Assembly: GCA_022615595.1 (NCBI GenBank)
Contig: JAKEGI010000053.1
Span: forward strand, 1-7,776
Direction of reading: 5' to 3'
DNA length: 7,776 bases
Source of the DNA: Bacteroidales bacterium
GTDB taxonomy: Bacteria; Bacteroidota; Bacteroidia; Bacteroidales; VadinHA17
Each line of letters opens with the position of its first letter. Position 1 is the first letter of the stretch. Made by a program: the position numbers and the translations under genes. The notes under the pieces are model-generated. The model was given only the letters and a program-made list of their open reading frames with translations. It was not told the origin of the DNA and made no database searches. This document shows, in pieces, positions 6,177 through 7,776 of this stretch.

Positions 6177-7776
6177 TTACAGGCTATGGATGCTTTTTAC
6201 CTGTTCCTGTACCAGCACCATTGCTGTTCGGGCTGGAAGATATAGTTTAAGATGGTGCGGTGCCGTCACGCCATAGTGGCCATGATCAGGAACTGAGAAA
6301 TAGACCTGGGTGGTGTCAATACGGCCCTGTCCGCCAAACAGCGGGTCATCGGTATTGAGAATTATTCTGAACTTGCCCTTAACGGGAATGCCATAGCCTG
6401 TAAAGGAGACTGACGGGTTGAAGTTCATTACGGTTATCAGGTTTCCGCGTTTGAATGCAATAATTTTATCAGTGTTGTTTACGGTAATGGTTTCAGTAAG
6501 CTGCAATCCGGGCAGGTCGGATTTTTTCCCGGTAATGATCATTGCCCTGTCAAACTCATTAAGGTGCTGATATCTCAGGAGGCTGTTTTCTGCCAGGCTC
6601 CACTGCCTGCGGGCATATTTATAGCTCCATCCATTGCCCTCACGCGGAAAGTCGATCCATTCCGGATGGCCGAACTCGTTACCCATGAATGTAAGATAGC
6701 CTCCTCCGGCAGCGATGAAGGTGAACAGTCTTATCATCTTATGGAGTGCAACTGCCCTGTCGATCACGAGGCTGGGTGTGCTGAGGCTCATCGATGTATA
6801 CATCTCGGCATCAGCAAGCCTGAATATCAGTGTCTTATCGCCTACCAGGGCCTGGTCGTGCGATTCGCAGTATGATACCACGCGCTCCTCAGGGCGGTGT
6901 TGTGTCAGTTCGTGGAGGAGATACCCCAGTTCCCAGTTTTCATCGGCAACCTCCTTGACGAGTTTAATCCATATATCAGGTACGCCCATTGCCAGGCGGT
7001 AGTCAAAGCCGATGCCCCCTATATTTACCGGTGATGCCAGTCCGGGCATGCCGCTCATCTCCTCTGCCACCGTTGTGGCTCCCGGGTCAAACTCATGTAT
7101 CAGTTTGTTGGCGAGGGTAAGATAGACTATTGCGTCAGTGTCCTGGTTACCGTCAAAGTACTGTTTGTATGATACAAAGTCAGATCCAAGGCCGTGATCA
7201 TAGTACAGCATGCTTGTTATGCCGTCAAAGCGGAATCCGTCAAAGTGGTACTCCTCGAGCCAGTATTTGCAGTTTGACAGAAGGAAATGAGCGACTTCAG
7301 GCTTGCCGTAGTCGAAGCAGAGTGAGTCCCACGCCACATGTTTTCTGCGCTGACCGTCATGAAAGTATAGTCCGTGGTCGCCATCCTGGAGACCCAGTCC
7401 TTCGAGTGTATTTGATACGGCATGTGAGTGGACAAGGTCCATGATAACTCTGAGTCCTATGCCATGTGCGGTATCAACCAGTTCTTTCAGGTCATCAGGT
7501 GTGCCGAAGCGGGAGGAGGCGGCAAAAAAGTTAGAGACATGATACCCGAATGAGCCATAGTAAGGGTGTTCCTGTATGGCCATGAGCTGGACTGTGTTAT
7601 ATCCAAGGTGTTTGATGCGTGGCAACACATTCTGTGTAAACTCTCGGTAGGTACCTGTTCTCTCCTCTTCGGTTGCCATTCCCACGTGTGCCTCGTATAT
7701 CAGCAGTGATGGCGGCGGCGGCGGCGCGGGGTGCCTCATTACATAGCCCTGTGAGGGCTGCCATACCTGTGCCGAG
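6177..7776 (-). CDS. glgB: 1,4-alpha-glucan (glycogen) branching enzyme, eukaryote-type GH13_8; 5' end outside window
   Basis: The frame runs on the minus strand from the right edge to a TAA at 6177-6179, giving 532 residues. It is still open at 7775 and reads SAQVWQPSQGYV just before the methionine at 7739. That methionine is therefore internal, lying between the N-terminal CBM48-like domain and the catalytic barrel. The family is usually near 670-700 residues, so about 150 are missing. Counted from the 7739 methionine, all GH13 regions are present: MDLVHSH (100-106); GFRFDG (168-173) with nucleophile D172 (codon 7224-7226); TVAEEMSGMP (223-232) with acid/base E226; and SYCESHDQALVGDKT (289-303) with the HD pair H294/D295. 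NEFGHPEWIDFPREGN (354-369) and the C-terminal beta domain ending near LPARTAMVL also match eukaryotic branching enzymes closely. The enzyme cuts alpha-1,4 chains and rejoins them as alpha-1,6 branches, complementing the synthase encoded opposite. It is convergent with the fusion gene and separately transcribed; its promoter is not in view. Confidence 0.94.
   Translation of the reverse strand, partial: SAQVWQPSQGYVMRHPAPPPPPSLLIYEAHVGMATEEERTGTYREFTQNVLPRIKHLGYNTVQLMAIQEHPYYGSFGYHVSNFFAASSRFGTPDDLKELVDTAHGIGLRVIMDLVHSHAVSNTLEGLGLQDGDHGLYFHDGQRRKHVAWDSLCFDYGKPEVAHFLLSNCKYWLEEYHFDGFRFDGITSMLYYDHGLGSDFVSYKQYFDGNQDTDAIVYLTLANKLIHEFDPGATTVAEEMSGMPGLASPVNIGGIGFDYRLAMGVPDIWIKLVKEVADENWELGYLLHELTQHRPEERVVSYCESHDQALVGDKTLIFRLADAEMYTSMSLSTPSLVIDRAVALHKMIRLFTFIAAGGGYLTFMGNEFGHPEWIDFPREGNGWSYKYARRQWSLAENSLLRYQHLNEFDRAMIITGKKSDLPGLQLTETITVNNTDKIIAFKRGNLITVMNFNPSVSFTGYGIPVKGKFRIILNTDDPLFGGQGRIDTTQVYFSVPDHGHYGVTAPHHLKLYLPARTAMVLVQEQVKSIHSL
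7711..7725. repeat. Short GGC trinucleotide repeat encoding a proline run in the branching enzyme
   Basis: Five perfect GGC units on the plus strand, continued by GCGGGG, read in the minus-strand gene as a near-unbroken proline stretch (HPAPPPPPS) just before the barrel strand LLIYEAHVGM. It sits in the connection between the N-terminal carbohydrate-binding domain and the catalytic domain. The patch is far more GC-rich than its surroundings. Such tracts can change length by replication slippage in whole codons, which would keep the frame. Confidence 0.7.

Noticed and set aside
7737..7739. ATG at 7739 (minus strand) as the start of the branching enzyme.
   Set aside because: The frame stays open to the window edge and the residues before it (SAQVWQPSQGYV) match the usual sequence before the catalytic domain, so the gene begins outside the window.

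Overview
The window reads as a chromosomal storage-polysaccharide (glycogen / alpha-1,4-glucan) locus, most likely from a member of the Bacteroidetes, probably an uncultured or environmental Bacteroidales. This rests on several signs. A eukaryote-type GT3 glycogen synthase is fused to a DUF3417-type GT35 phosphorylase. A GT4 glycosyltransferase is directly followed by a GH57 amylase. The genes lack recognisable Shine-Dalgarno sequences, and a weak match to the Bacteroidetes promoter pattern (TTTG ... TAnnTTTG) lies before the fusion gene. Taxonomy is inferred from memory of gene families, not from a search. I see no signal peptides, so the enzymes should act in the cytoplasm.

Layout, left to right. 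Bases 1-402 (+) are the C-terminal end of a GT4 glycosyltransferase cut by the window edge. Bases 408-1865 (+) are a GH57 alpha-amylase/glucanotransferase-like enzyme, five bases downstream and surely co-transcribed, with an unusual lysine/alanine-rich tail. Bases 1866-1950 are a short intergenic stretch with a possible promoter. Bases 1951-6174 (+) encode a 1407-residue fusion of a GT3 glycogen synthase and a GT35 alpha-glucan phosphorylase. Bases 6177-7776 (-) are the C-terminal three quarters of a eukaryote-type (GH13_8) glycogen branching enzyme, whose stop codon lies two bases from that of the fusion gene. Its 5' end lies beyond the right edge. Nearly all of the window is coding.

How the genes fit together. 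The GT3 half should elongate alpha-1,4-glucan from a nucleotide-sugar, and the branching enzyme should add alpha-1,6 branches. The GT35 half should release glucose-1-phosphate from chain ends. The GH57 enzyme may trim or rearrange chains, and the GT4 enzyme may provide a second glucan-building activity. No nucleotide-sugar pyrophosphorylase or debranching enzyme is visible; they may lie outside.

Novelty. I do not see an unknown system such as defence, mobile or CRISPR elements. The points most worth a second look are the single polypeptide joining glycogen synthesis and breakdown, the apparent loss of the arginine cluster used for glucose-6-phosphate control in yeast synthase, and the histone-H1-like tail on the GH57 enzyme.
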